Below, in pieces: positions 7,358-14,411 of a stretch of 30,472 nt of DNA. The position numbers and the translations under genes were made by a program. The notes under the pieces were generated by a model. That model saw nothing but the letters and a program-made list of their open reading frames with translations, made no database searches and had not been told where the DNA came from. Source of the DNA: BRH-c25 sp964447145 (GTDB lineage Bacteria > Bacillota > Clostridia > Lutisporales > Lutisporaceae); contig CAYURW010000020.1 in NCBI GenBank assembly GCA_964447145.1, positions 1 through 30,472 on the forward strand, written 5' to 3'. How positions within the stretch are numbered: position 1 is the stretch's first letter; every line of letters starts with the position of its first letter.

Positions 7358-7475
7358 ATGAGCTGCAATGAACTGCGAGGACGAAGATAAGCAAAAAGAA
7401 TGGTTCTGAATTTCCATCTTCAACACGCTTTATATAATTGCTATATGTGCTCTAATCAGGATTATCCAAATAACC

Positions 7476-7790
7476 CTATATATCATACTTAGACGCATCT
7501 AAAATCGGGTCTATTGTAGTAAATCTGCGGTTTTCCGCAATAGATCCGATTATGGCATTGTACATACCCAGCACACTGTCATAGTCATGGGTGGCATACC
7601 TCTTCACCATGCCAAGCTCTCGCTGTCCGCACTTTAATACTGCATTGTGGGTGATTTCTCCCCACTCGTTGTAGTGAGTCCAGCTTTCTACCTTGCCTGC
7701 ACCATTCTCCACACCGGTGATGTTGACACTTAGTCTGTCATTGCCATAGATATACCGGTATTCAAGTACGTTTACTTCGTATTCCATCAA
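7476..7790 (-). pseudogene. RHS-repeat protein C-terminal remnant
   Basis: The 104-residue frame contains the order of motifs typical of the RHS core end: YIYGNDRLSVNI, HYNEWGEITHNAVLK, VKRYATHDYDSVLGMY and ENRRFTTIDPI. The usual stretch between RLSVNI and the YNEWG region (LGSV-type motif) is missing. The usual YYAKARFYD-like segment reads NAIIGSI, but shifting one base within it gives RIY, so two small compensating shifts have occurred. RHS proteins are large surface or toxin-delivery proteins; this is a remnant without its N-terminal part or any toxin domain. Confidence 0.7.
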
Positions 7791-7838
7791 TGGTTCTAAG
7801 AATTAAGTTGACGGTTGACAGACTGGCACCTCACCTAC

Positions 7839-7931
7839 AAAAGTGCGGCATATGCCAAACCCCAAAATGAGCTTCGACATACAGGCCGCACTTTTTTATA
7901 TAAATTGCTCTCCGGCATATAATATGCCGGA
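7839..7931. terminator. Inverted repeat with T-run and adjacent perfect palindrome
   Basis: AAAAGTGCGGC (7839-7849) pairs with GCCGCACTTTT (7885-7895) and is followed by more T's on the plus strand, so it could act as a terminator, although the 35-base loop is long. Sixteen bases on lies TCCGGCATAT-A-ATATGCCGGA (7911-7931), a perfect 10-1-10 palindrome. Neither overlaps a convincing gene. They could be bidirectional terminators between the RHS remnant and the glycosyltransferase gene, or a mobile-element end. Confidence 0.4.
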
Positions 7932-8017
7932 AAACAACAGCTGTTCAATTGTATATCCGGGAATTTATAATATATAGTATGCCGCTATCAATAAAATGTT
8001 GACATCCCATCGTCCTA

Positions 8018-8866
8018 TTATATTCCCATATAAAAATATTCCGTTATTTTACTGTCTATACTCTTAATATAATCTATTGCATCTCTTAATCTCCTGCAGT
8101 AAGCATTACAGATAAGACAGGGCATATCGGCTCCGTACACAATGGTGGACTCCCCCAGCCTCTTTAGACGCAAACCACTGAAATGGAAAAAAATCAGTCT
8201 GTGCCGGCCCACATACAGAATTTCCTCTTTTGCAGAGAAATCATAGTTAAAATAATTCCATGGGGCAATATTAGTTCCGGGCATTTTTAAATACCTTATG
8301 CCTTTAAACATATTTCTCAATAGGTTCAGATGGCCTTGATCCCCGAATTTCCATTTTTCATTTCTGTCGAAACACCATTCTATACATCTTTCCTGCCACC
8401 AATTTAATACTTTTTCAGAAGTTCTGTTCCTGCTGACTGCAACAAATCCGCTGTTCACTCTTTTATTTACTATATGAGTGGATAACAATACATTCCATCT
8501 CTTATTTGCCGAAAGCAATTTCATAGGATTTTCAAAGAAACAAATGTCTACGTCAACATAAACAAATGCCTTTGTATATTTGTACATTTTAAATAAATAT
8601 TTCAGCAGCACAGGCTTCATTGTCCAGCAATACTCACAAAGTCTTCTTCCTGCTTTAATTGACATTAACTCCAAATTTTCCAATGCGTCCAGAGGTATTA
8701 TCATTATTCCGGGAAGATTTGCCTTTCCCAGGAACAATTTTGTGTCATCATCCATACATAAGACAGCCAGCTTTGCTTCCGGCAGGAAATGCCTTATAGA
8801 ATTGTACATGGCAATACATTGGTGCAGCTTGTATTTTGTTGAAATTGTACAAAATATTAGTCTCAA
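8018..8866 (-). CDS. GT-A fold glycosyltransferase, paralogue 1
   Basis: This is a 282-residue putative nucleotide-sugar glycosyltransferase. It shares with three other genes here the motifs EYCWTMKPVLL, a DxD metal site (DVD, residues 105-107 from this start) in VYVDVDICFFENP, NSGF, FGDQ, NIAPWN and RLIFFHFSGLRL. The start is placed at TTG 8864-8866, preceded by AGGTGA about five bases upstream, because an upstream ATG has no ribosome site and the TTG gives an N-terminus aligned with its paralogues. It is the only one on the minus strand, divergent from the rfbF-like gene across a repeat-filled gap. Acceptor and sugar are unknown. Confidence 0.75.
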   Translation of the reverse strand: MRLIFCTISTKYKLHQCIAMYNSIRHFLPEAKLAVLCMDDDTKLFLGKANLPGIMIIPLDALENLELMSIKAGRRLCEYCWTMKPVLLKYLFKMYKYTKAFVYVDVDICFFENPMKLLSANKRWNVLLSTHIVNKRVNSGFVAVSRNRTSEKVLNWWQERCIEWCFDRNEKWKFGDQGHLNLLRNMFKGIRYLKMPGTNIAPWNYFNYDFSAKEEILYVGRHRLIFFHFSGLRLKRLGESTIVYGADMPCLICNAYCRRLRDAIDYIKSIDSKITEYFYMGI

Positions 8867-8884
8867 TTTTTCACCTACCTTCAT

Positions 8885-8992
8885 TATATTTGTAAAATAA
8901 TAAATTAACTCGGCAAAAACCGGCTCTCGTTACCCCAACTTCTTGCAGCGAGAAATTGCTTTATGCTTTTTGTTAACCTTAATCATATTGCC
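8885..8992. other. Leader region of glycosyltransferase 1, no gene
   Basis: No coding region is seen. The tract contains a weak inverted repeat (TCTCG...CGAGA) that could fold in the leader of the minus-strand glycosyltransferase, but no clear promoter. From 8993 the gap to 9361 is filled by repeats A and B and a short promoter region. Confidence 0.4.
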
Positions 8993-9221
8993 CTATACAT
9001 TTAGGATAGACATCAGCTGATTATGTTTCGGATATCCTATATTATTTGTGGCGAATAAACATTAGTGTATATTTGTTTCAGCCCAAAGAAAATCAAGGTA
9101 ACAGAAATCTGTTTCAGCGATGCTTAAACAGATTTTGATATAATGTTTTCCTTGATTGATAGAATACGCCAAAGGTTGTACGTTATTTTTAATTAGCTGT
9201 ATACTGGCATATTCTATATAG
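8993..9221 (+). repeat. Repeat family A, copy 2, interrupted by repeat B
   Basis: This copy begins CTATACAT and ends CTATATAG. Hairpin 1 (TTAGGATA...TATCCTA, 9001-9039) and hairpin 2 (ATAGAATACGCCA at 9159-9171 pairing with TGGCATATTCTAT at 9205-9217) match copy 3. Between them lies repeat B. After the insert the sequence resumes with TGTTTTCCTTG, which in copy 3 follows hairpin 1 almost directly. Confidence 0.75.
9038..9142. repeat. Repeat family B, copy 2, nested in repeat A
   Basis: A 97-bp segment (about 9042-9138) is flanked by TATA on both sides (9038-9041 and 9139-9142). It shares its right half with 2343-2394. The internal hairpin is AAATCTGTTT...AAACAGATTT. Removing the insert plus one TATA restores a sequence like the uninterrupted repeat A (CCTA...ATGTTTTCC). 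This points to insertion with TATA target duplication. A 63-codon minus-strand frame across the repeat is considered spurious. Confidence 0.65.
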
Positions 9222-9310
9222 TCTAGTTTATGCTTCCAGAACCCTTCTGCCACTTAATGCAATTGTTTTAGAAATTTTTCTATGAATAAGGGGCAAAACG
9301 ATAGTTTGTA

Positions 9311-9338
9311 CATATTCTGTAATGAAAACAGTATACAC
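9311..9338 (+). promoter_or_regulatory. Weak candidate promoter before rfbF-like gene
   Basis: CATATT (9311-9316) and GTATACAC (9331-9338) are 14 bases apart and loosely resemble a mother-cell sporulation promoter (ATATT / CATACAAT-type). The next gene starts 24 bases later, after AAGGAGAG. No good sigma-A promoter is seen in the same place. The match is imperfect, so this is only a suggestion. Confidence 0.25.
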
Positions 9339-9361
9339 AAATCTGAGAAAGGAGAGTTATT

Positions 9362-10123
9362 TTGAAAGTAGTGATTCTTTGCGGAGGCAAGGGGATACGT
9401 ATGAAGGAAATATCGGATAACATTCCAAAACCCCTTGCATTGATTGGAAACAACCCTATTGTCTGGCATATTATGAAAACTTACTATCACTGTGGTTTCA
9501 ATGATTTTTTACTGCTATTGGGCCACAAGGGTGAAAAAATCAAAGAATACTTCGTTGATTATCCATGGAAGGGTCACAGCAGTATACTTCATAAAGACGG
9601 CCGCCTTGAAGTGCTGGAATCAACAGAAAATTGGAGAATTACTTTTTTGGACACCGGTTTGGATACTATGACAGGAGGGAGGATCCTGAGGGCAAAGGAG
9701 CAGCTGGATGGCGAAAGCTTCATGCTGACATATGGCGATGGATTGTCGGACATTGACATTAATGCGCTTCATGATTTTCACCTCAAAAAAGGCAGAATTG
9801 CAACAGTAACCGGAATAAAAAAATCCAATCAATATGGTGTTCTTTCGGTTTCTGACGGCATTGCTACAAGTTTTGCAGAAAAACCTGAAGGCAGCGAAAT
9901 TATTAATGGCGGTTTTTTTGTAATCAATAAGGAAATATTTGATTATCTGCAAAACGGTGATAATTGCATTTTTGAGAAAGAGCCCCTTGCGAAACTCGTT
10001 AAAGACAGGCAATTGGCAGTATATTATCATAATGGATTCTGGACTGCCATGGACACATATAAGGATTTAGTGGATGTCAATGAATTATGGGAAAAAAAAT
10101 CAGCATTATGGAAAGTATGGTGA
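9362..10123 (+). CDS. rfbF: Glucose-1-phosphate cytidylyltransferase (RfbF-like)
   Basis: The enzyme makes CDP-glucose from CTP and glucose 1-phosphate. The 253-residue protein starts at TTG after AAGGAGAG. It has the nucleotidyltransferase signature CGGKGIRMKE...PKP (residues 7-24), WHIMKTYYHCGFNDF (35-49), DTGLDTMTGGRI (97-108), YGDG metal motif (124-127), FAEKP (171-175), INGGFFV and FWTAMDT (226-232). All are typical of RfbF, including the DTG-TMTGGR element. It stops 4 bases before the dehydratase start, so the two are coupled. It heads the plus-strand glycan operon. Confidence 0.88.
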   Translation: MKVVILCGGKGIRMKEISDNIPKPLALIGNNPIVWHIMKTYYHCGFNDFLLLLGHKGEKIKEYFVDYPWKGHSSILHKDGRLEVLESTENWRITFLDTGLDTMTGGRILRAKEQLDGESFMLTYGDGLSDIDINALHDFHLKKGRIATVTGIKKSNQYGVLSVSDGIATSFAEKPEGSEIINGGFFVINKEIFDYLQNGDNCIFEKEPLAKLVKDRQLAVYYHNGFWTAMDTYKDLVDVNELWEKKSALWKVW

Positions 10124-10127
10124 TAAA

Positions 10128-11135
10128 ATGAACAAAAAATTTTGGTACAACAGAAATGTTTTTGTAACGGGATGTTCCGGTTTTTTGGGCAGTCATGTAG
10201 TAAAAACACTTACGGCAGCGGGAGCAAATGTTACTGGCCTTATCAGGGATTATACACCCGAATCATATTTGTATAGCCTGGATAATCGAAGAATTAACCT
10301 TATTACCGGCTCCCTTGAAGATGTGCAGCTTCTGGAAAGGGCACTTGGGGAATATGAAACCGACACAGTATTCCACCTTGCTGCTCAGGCAATAGTAAGC
10401 GTTGCAAACAGAAATCCTCTTCCAACCTTTAATACCAATATAATGGGCACCTGCAATATTCTTGAAGCTTGCAGAAGAAGCCCCCTTGTCAAGAAAGTTA
10501 TTGTTGCATCCAGTGATAAGGCCTACGGCGTTCAGAATATCCTGCCATATAATGAGGATATGCCCCTTAAAGGCAGCCATCCATACGATGTATCCAAAAG
10601 CTGTGCCGACCTGATTGCCAATGCGTACCATAAAACCTACAGCTTGCCGGTTTGCATAACACGATGCGGCAATATGTATGGAGGCGGCGACCTGAACTTC
10701 AACAGGATCGTACCGCAGACCATAAGATCAGTTCTGAAAGGAGAGGCCCCCATAATAAGAAGTGATGGATCCTTTATCCGGGATTATATTTATGTTGAGG
10801 ATGCAGCATTAGCTTATTTGCTCCTCGCTGAAAAAATGGAAAATCCTGCACTTCACGGAGAGGCTTTCAATATAAGTTCCGAAGCAAAATTGTCAGTTTT
10901 GGAACTTGTAGACAAAATACTCAGGCTTATGAATAGCAAATTGGAGCCGGTCATATTGAATCAAGGCAGCAATGAGATAAGAAATCAATACCTTTCTTCA
11001 GAAAAGGCCAAAGGTTTACTTGGCTGGGAGCCGCAATATCCAATAGACGAAGGGCTTATGCATACAATTGACTGGTATAGGGATTACTTCGGCAATTTAG
11101 TCTCACATGATCCAAAATACAAAGGCGGTGAATAA
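10128..11135 (+). CDS. rfbG: CDP-glucose 4,6-dehydratase-like SDR (RfbG-like)
   Basis: This 335-residue short-chain dehydrogenase probably converts CDP-glucose to CDP-4-keto-6-deoxyglucose. It has the NAD-binding GCSGFLGSH (residues 15-23), HLAAQA (83-88), SSDKAYG (128-134) and the catalytic YDVSK (Tyr153, Lys157). The start at ATG 10128 is preferred to an earlier one inside rfbF, because it follows the rfbF stop by four bases with GGTGAT just before. CDP-glucose is the likely substrate from the preceding gene; a related epimerase role is less likely. No 3-dehydrase, transaminase or reductase follows. Confidence 0.85.
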   Translation: MNKKFWYNRNVFVTGCSGFLGSHVVKTLTAAGANVTGLIRDYTPESYLYSLDNRRINLITGSLEDVQLLERALGEYETDTVFHLAAQAIVSVANRNPLPTFNTNIMGTCNILEACRRSPLVKKVIVASSDKAYGVQNILPYNEDMPLKGSHPYDVSKSCADLIANAYHKTYSLPVCITRCGNMYGGGDLNFNRIVPQTIRSVLKGEAPIIRSDGSFIRDYIYVEDAALAYLLLAEKMENPALHGEAFNISSEAKLSVLELVDKILRLMNSKLEPVILNQGSNEIRNQYLSSEKAKGLLGWEPQYPIDEGLMHTIDWYRDYFGNLVSHDPKYKGGE

Positions 11136-11138
11136 TAA

Positions 11139-12056
11139 ATGGGAAATGCGTTTTGTGTCATTTTGAGCAAATATCGCCTGTATCAGGGAATTGCACTCTA
11201 TCGGTCCCTTGAGAATCATTATCCGGAGTTTACCATGTTTATTCTATGCGTTGATGAAGTAACCCACAATATCTGCAGCAAACTAAGCCTGGGAAAAGCT
11301 ATTCTTATTAAAGCTGAAGAACTATACGATAAGAGGCTTGAAGAGGCAAAAAGGAACAGAAGATTAAATGAATATTGCTGGACATTAAAACCCTTCTTTA
11401 TTAGCCATGTCTTGTGCAATTATGAATTTGTTGAAAACGCAGTCTCTTTGGATGCCGATATATTTTTTTTCCATAACCCTTCACCAATATTTAAAAGGCA
11501 GGGAGAATATAACGTATTACTGTCCGAGCATAATTATCTTGAAAAGGATGCGGGGGTTGCGAAATACTGCGGTATCTATAATTCCGGGTTTATTGTATTT
11601 AAAAAATGCAGCGCTACAATGGAACTGTTAAAATGGTGGGAAGAAAAGTGTATCGAATGGTGCTTCGATGGTATCGGCGAAGGGCGATTCGGTGATCAAA
11701 AATATCTGGATTTTTTCGAAGAGTTGTTTGAAGGCGTAAAAACAATAACTGTTCCCGGTGTCAATATCGCCCCCTGGAATGAAGATAGATACAAGTTCAG
11801 TGAGAAAAACCAGGAAGTATATGTCAACGAAAATAGGCTCATATTTTACCATTATTGCGGTTTAAGACTGATTGACAAATATGTCTACGCTCTGGTTATT
11901 GGAAATCAAGAAATCAATACCTATATCCATATTCCATACACAAAAATGCTGAAGCAGATAATAGCTGATGTAGAAGCAATTGCCCCTGAATTCAATGGTT
12001 TTTCAATTGAGGATCATTTCAGAGACAGAGCCAAAGCCTATAATATAAACAGTTAA
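11139..12056 (+). CDS. GT-A fold glycosyltransferase, paralogue 2
   Basis: The 305-residue protein begins with a strand (AFCVILSKYRLYQGIALYRSL) like other GT-A enzymes that bind nucleotide sugars. Motifs in order: NEYCWTLKPFF (77-87), DxD in SLDADIFFFHNP (Asp105, Asp107), NSGFIVF, WWEEKCIEWCF, FGDQKYLDFF (184-193), VNIAPWN (208-214) and RLIFYHYCGLRL (233-244). The set is intact, so it is probably active. It starts 3 bases after rfbG, so it may use the CDP-sugar, although donor specificity cannot be read. No membrane segment is present. Confidence 0.75.
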   Translation: MGNAFCVILSKYRLYQGIALYRSLENHYPEFTMFILCVDEVTHNICSKLSLGKAILIKAEELYDKRLEEAKRNRRLNEYCWTLKPFFISHVLCNYEFVENAVSLDADIFFFHNPSPIFKRQGEYNVLLSEHNYLEKDAGVAKYCGIYNSGFIVFKKCSATMELLKWWEEKCIEWCFDGIGEGRFGDQKYLDFFEELFEGVKTITVPGVNIAPWNEDRYKFSEKNQEVYVNENRLIFYHYCGLRLIDKYVYALVIGNQEINTYIHIPYTKMLKQIIADVEAIAPEFNGFSIEDHFRDRAKAYNINS

Positions 12057-12071
12057 TGGGAGGAACAATGA

Positions 12072-13022
12072 ATGAAAGATTTTTACTTTTCCTCTGTGGT
12101 TTCTTCAATTTATGTATACAAATTCCTCGCAATGCAGGACTCGCTTTTTGAGTATTGCATAAACTGTCATTTATTTGTATTGTGTGTTGATGCTACAGCT
12201 TATGAAATATTGAAAAAACTTGAATTAAAAAATGTATCCCTAATATATGTAAGTGATCTTGAAAAGGGTAAATTGTATAAAGCAAAAAAGGACAGAAGCT
12301 ACCATGAATATTGCTGGACTTTGAAACCTTTTTTTCTGAACTATATAATGCAAACTTATAGGGATTCCCGTTATTACGCACAATTAGATGCAGATTTGTA
12401 TTTCTACTCCGACCCTGTTCAAATAATCAATGAGGCCCCCTCCTCTTCAATGTTTTTAACTGATCACAACTTTTCGGCTGAGTTCTGGTCCTCCTATGAG
12501 ACCTCAGGCAGGTTTAATACCGGATTTGTCTGTTGCAAAAAAGATAGTACAGCAAATGCCGCAGTAAATTGGTGGCTTGATATGTGCTATGAAAAATGCA
12601 GCCTTGTAGCAGATGCCAGCAAAGAGATATATGGGGATCAAAGATATGTAGAAAAATGGCCCCTTCTATTCCCGAACGTTCATATCGTCAGCTCAAAGGG
12701 CGCTAATGCTGCCCAATGGAATGTAGGGGGCTATAGAATCAATGGTAAAAACGGAGAAGTATATGTTGATGACGATAGACTAATTTTCTACCATTTCTCA
12801 GGTCTCGAGGTATTAAGCAAAGAGGAATACAGCCTGTGCACATTTTACAGAATTGAGGACAGTCCCTTGAAGCTTATATATATGCCTTATATTAGGAATC
12901 TGCACAAGCAAATAACTCTTGTTGAAGATCATTTTCCTGATTTCCGGGATTCTTATGCAATTAGAATGTTTGCTGCAAATATTCACCGTGTTGATTTACA
13001 GTCGGAATTACCTGAATCTTAA
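12072..13022 (+). CDS. GT-A fold glycosyltransferase, paralogue 3
   Basis: A 316-residue paralogue follows 15 bases after paralogue 2, with GGGAGGAAC upstream. It keeps HEYCWTLKPFF (79-89), DxD in QLDADLYFYSDP (Asp106, Asp108), NTGF, YGDQRYVEKWP, and RLIFYHFSGLEV, but the usual APWN motif reads AAQWN. It is the most diverged of the four, and may have a different donor or acceptor. Cytoplasmic by sequence. The tandem order suggests gene duplication followed by specialisation. Confidence 0.74.
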   Translation: MKDFYFSSVVSSIYVYKFLAMQDSLFEYCINCHLFVLCVDATAYEILKKLELKNVSLIYVSDLEKGKLYKAKKDRSYHEYCWTLKPFFLNYIMQTYRDSRYYAQLDADLYFYSDPVQIINEAPSSSMFLTDHNFSAEFWSSYETSGRFNTGFVCCKKDSTANAAVNWWLDMCYEKCSLVADASKEIYGDQRYVEKWPLLFPNVHIVSSKGANAAQWNVGGYRINGKNGEVYVDDDRLIFYHFSGLEVLSKEEYSLCTFYRIEDSPLKLIYMPYIRNLHKQITLVEDHFPDFRDSYAIRMFAANIHRVDLQSELPES

Positions 13023-13058
13023 CAATTTGTACCGGATACCCTTATAGGAGGAAATTAA

Positions 13059-13646
13059 ATGCAGGAATTCGAAAAGGTTAAAGTCACACATGGTTCATCA
13101 ATAGAGCTGATAATAGATAATCCGACAGATATGAAGCTTATCGGTAAAGGTGCCCATGGTGCTGTATTCAGATTATCAAAAGACAAATGCGTAAAAATAT
13201 ATGCAGATATCGGTAATGCAAAAATGGAAACCGACGCATATAAATTATCGCAAAAATCCGATGCGGTTCCAAGGCTCTATGAGACTGGAAGCAACTATAT
13301 TGTTATAGAATATATAGAAGGAACATCCTTATTGGAATTCCTATCACACAAAAATAGAATTCCGTTTACTATTTCTTGTCGGCTTATAAATTTATTCAAG
13401 GAAATGCAACGCATAGGATTTACCCGGATTGATTCATCCCTTAGGCATATCATTATTGCATCGGATGGATATTTTAAGGTGGTAGATCTGGTATATTCGT
13501 ATATAATATGCGAAGCCATACCCAAAAGGGCGCTTATCGATTTGAATTCGCTGTCTTTGTTGATACCATTTCTTAAGCACCTTGAGTTAATTGATCGGGA
13601 ATTATATGAAATATGGCAATCAAAAATACCCAAGTTCACAGATTAG
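13059..13646 (+). CDS. Small protein-kinase-fold protein A
   Basis: This 195-residue protein has a nucleotide-binding loop GKGAHGAV (29-36), the lysine in CVKIY (Lys46), a helix-C-like glutamate (Glu57) and a hinge VIEYIEGTSL. The catalytic loop reads FTRIDSSLRHIII, with Asp125 but no Asn in the usual HRD-x4-N place. The metal motif is KVVDL (Asp143) rather than DFG. It resembles small RIO/Ser-Thr-kinase-like proteins of spore-forming Firmicutes. It could phosphorylate a coat protein or a sugar, or be a non-catalytic nucleotide binder. AGGAGG lies before its ATG; it follows the third glycosyltransferase by 36 bases. Confidence 0.7.
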   Translation: MQEFEKVKVTHGSSIELIIDNPTDMKLIGKGAHGAVFRLSKDKCVKIYADIGNAKMETDAYKLSQKSDAVPRLYETGSNYIVIEYIEGTSLLEFLSHKNRIPFTISCRLINLFKEMQRIGFTRIDSSLRHIIIASDGYFKVVDLVYSYIICEAIPKRALIDLNSLSLLIPFLKHLELIDRELYEIWQSKIPKFTD

Positions 13647-13648
13647 AT

Positions 13649-13787
13649 CTATATAGAATACGCCAATACACAGCTAATTAAAAAATAGAATAAAGCCTTT
13701 GGCGTATTCTATAACGCAAGGAAAACATTTTAGGATATCCAAAATATAATTAGCTGATGCCTATCCTAAAATGTATAAAATGTATAG
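13649..13787 (-). repeat. Repeat family A, copy 3 (complete, reverse)
   Basis: This is the most complete copy, 139 bp, bounded by CTATATAG and TGTATAG. One hairpin pairs TATAGAATACGCCAA (13652-13666) with TTGGCGTATTCTATA (13699-13713), a perfect 15-bp stem. The other pairs TTTTAGGATA (13728-13737) with TATCCTAAAA (13762-13771). It is inverted relative to copies 1 and 2. It fills the gap between the two kinase-fold genes and its end forms part of the ribosome-site region of the second. Confidence 0.8.
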
Positions 13788-13797
13788 GATGTGCATT

Positions 13798-14385
13798 ATG
13801 AAGGATTATGATCAAATCAAGGTCACATTTAGTGATTACGGAAAACTGGAAATAGAGAATTCTGTTAACCTTCCATTAATAGGGTCGGGCGGTCACGGAG
13901 CAGTCTTTAAATTAGATGAGCAAAGATGCATAAAAATTTATGCAAATGAAGATATTGCAGAAAAAGAAAAGCAAGTGTATTTAAGAACCCTTGGCTCCCC
14001 GATAATGCCAATACTGTATGAAACAGGGGACAACTATTTAATAATAGAATATATCAACGGCCCAAATCTGAAGGATTTTCTTCTGCTGCAAGGGGTTATG
14101 CCTCCTTATACAGTACGTGAGCTCATAAATATGTTTCTTGAAATGAATCGCCTATGTTTTATGAGAAGGGATGAATCCTTAAGGCATATTCTCATCAAGG
14201 GGGATGGAAAAATTAAGATTATTGATAATTATTATGCATTTACATTGCACGACCCTGCACCGGTAAAATTCTTCAGGCAGCTTGAAAAAATAAAAATGCT
14301 TGAAACATTTATAAAAGAAGGTTCTGTAATATCACCATCGCTGTTCAAGGAATTCGGAGAATATATGCCGGAATATTTTAAATAA
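13798..14385 (+). CDS. Small protein-kinase-fold protein B
   Basis: This is a paralogue of the preceding kinase-fold gene with exactly the same length (195 residues) and the key residues at the same positions: GSGGHGAV (29-36), Lys46 in CIKIY, hinge IIEYINGPNL, RRDESLRH with Asp125, and KIIDN with Asp143. The start is set at ATG 13798, preceded by AGGA nine bases upstream; an upstream in-frame ATG at 13771 lies inside repeat A and would add nine repeat-derived residues. As in protein A, the usual catalytic asparagine and DFG are absent. Function is probably the same type as A, but the substrate is unknown. Confidence 0.7.
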   Translation: MKDYDQIKVTFSDYGKLEIENSVNLPLIGSGGHGAVFKLDEQRCIKIYANEDIAEKEKQVYLRTLGSPIMPILYETGDNYLIIEYINGPNLKDFLLLQGVMPPYTVRELINMFLEMNRLCFMRRDESLRHILIKGDGKIKIIDNYYAFTLHDPAPVKFFRQLEKIKMLETFIKEGSVISPSLFKEFGEYMPEYFK

Positions 14386-14411
14386 CATTTGTATTGGAGG
14401 ATGATCCCGTT

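Noticed and set aside
9062..9253. 63-codon minus-strand frame
   Set aside because: It is read entirely through repeats A and B; the same reading in other copies is broken by stops, so it is a shadow of the repeats.
9620..10030. 136-codon minus-strand frame inside rfbF
   Set aside because: Antisense to a clear enzyme gene, with no ribosome site and Cys/Phe-rich, non-protein-like composition.
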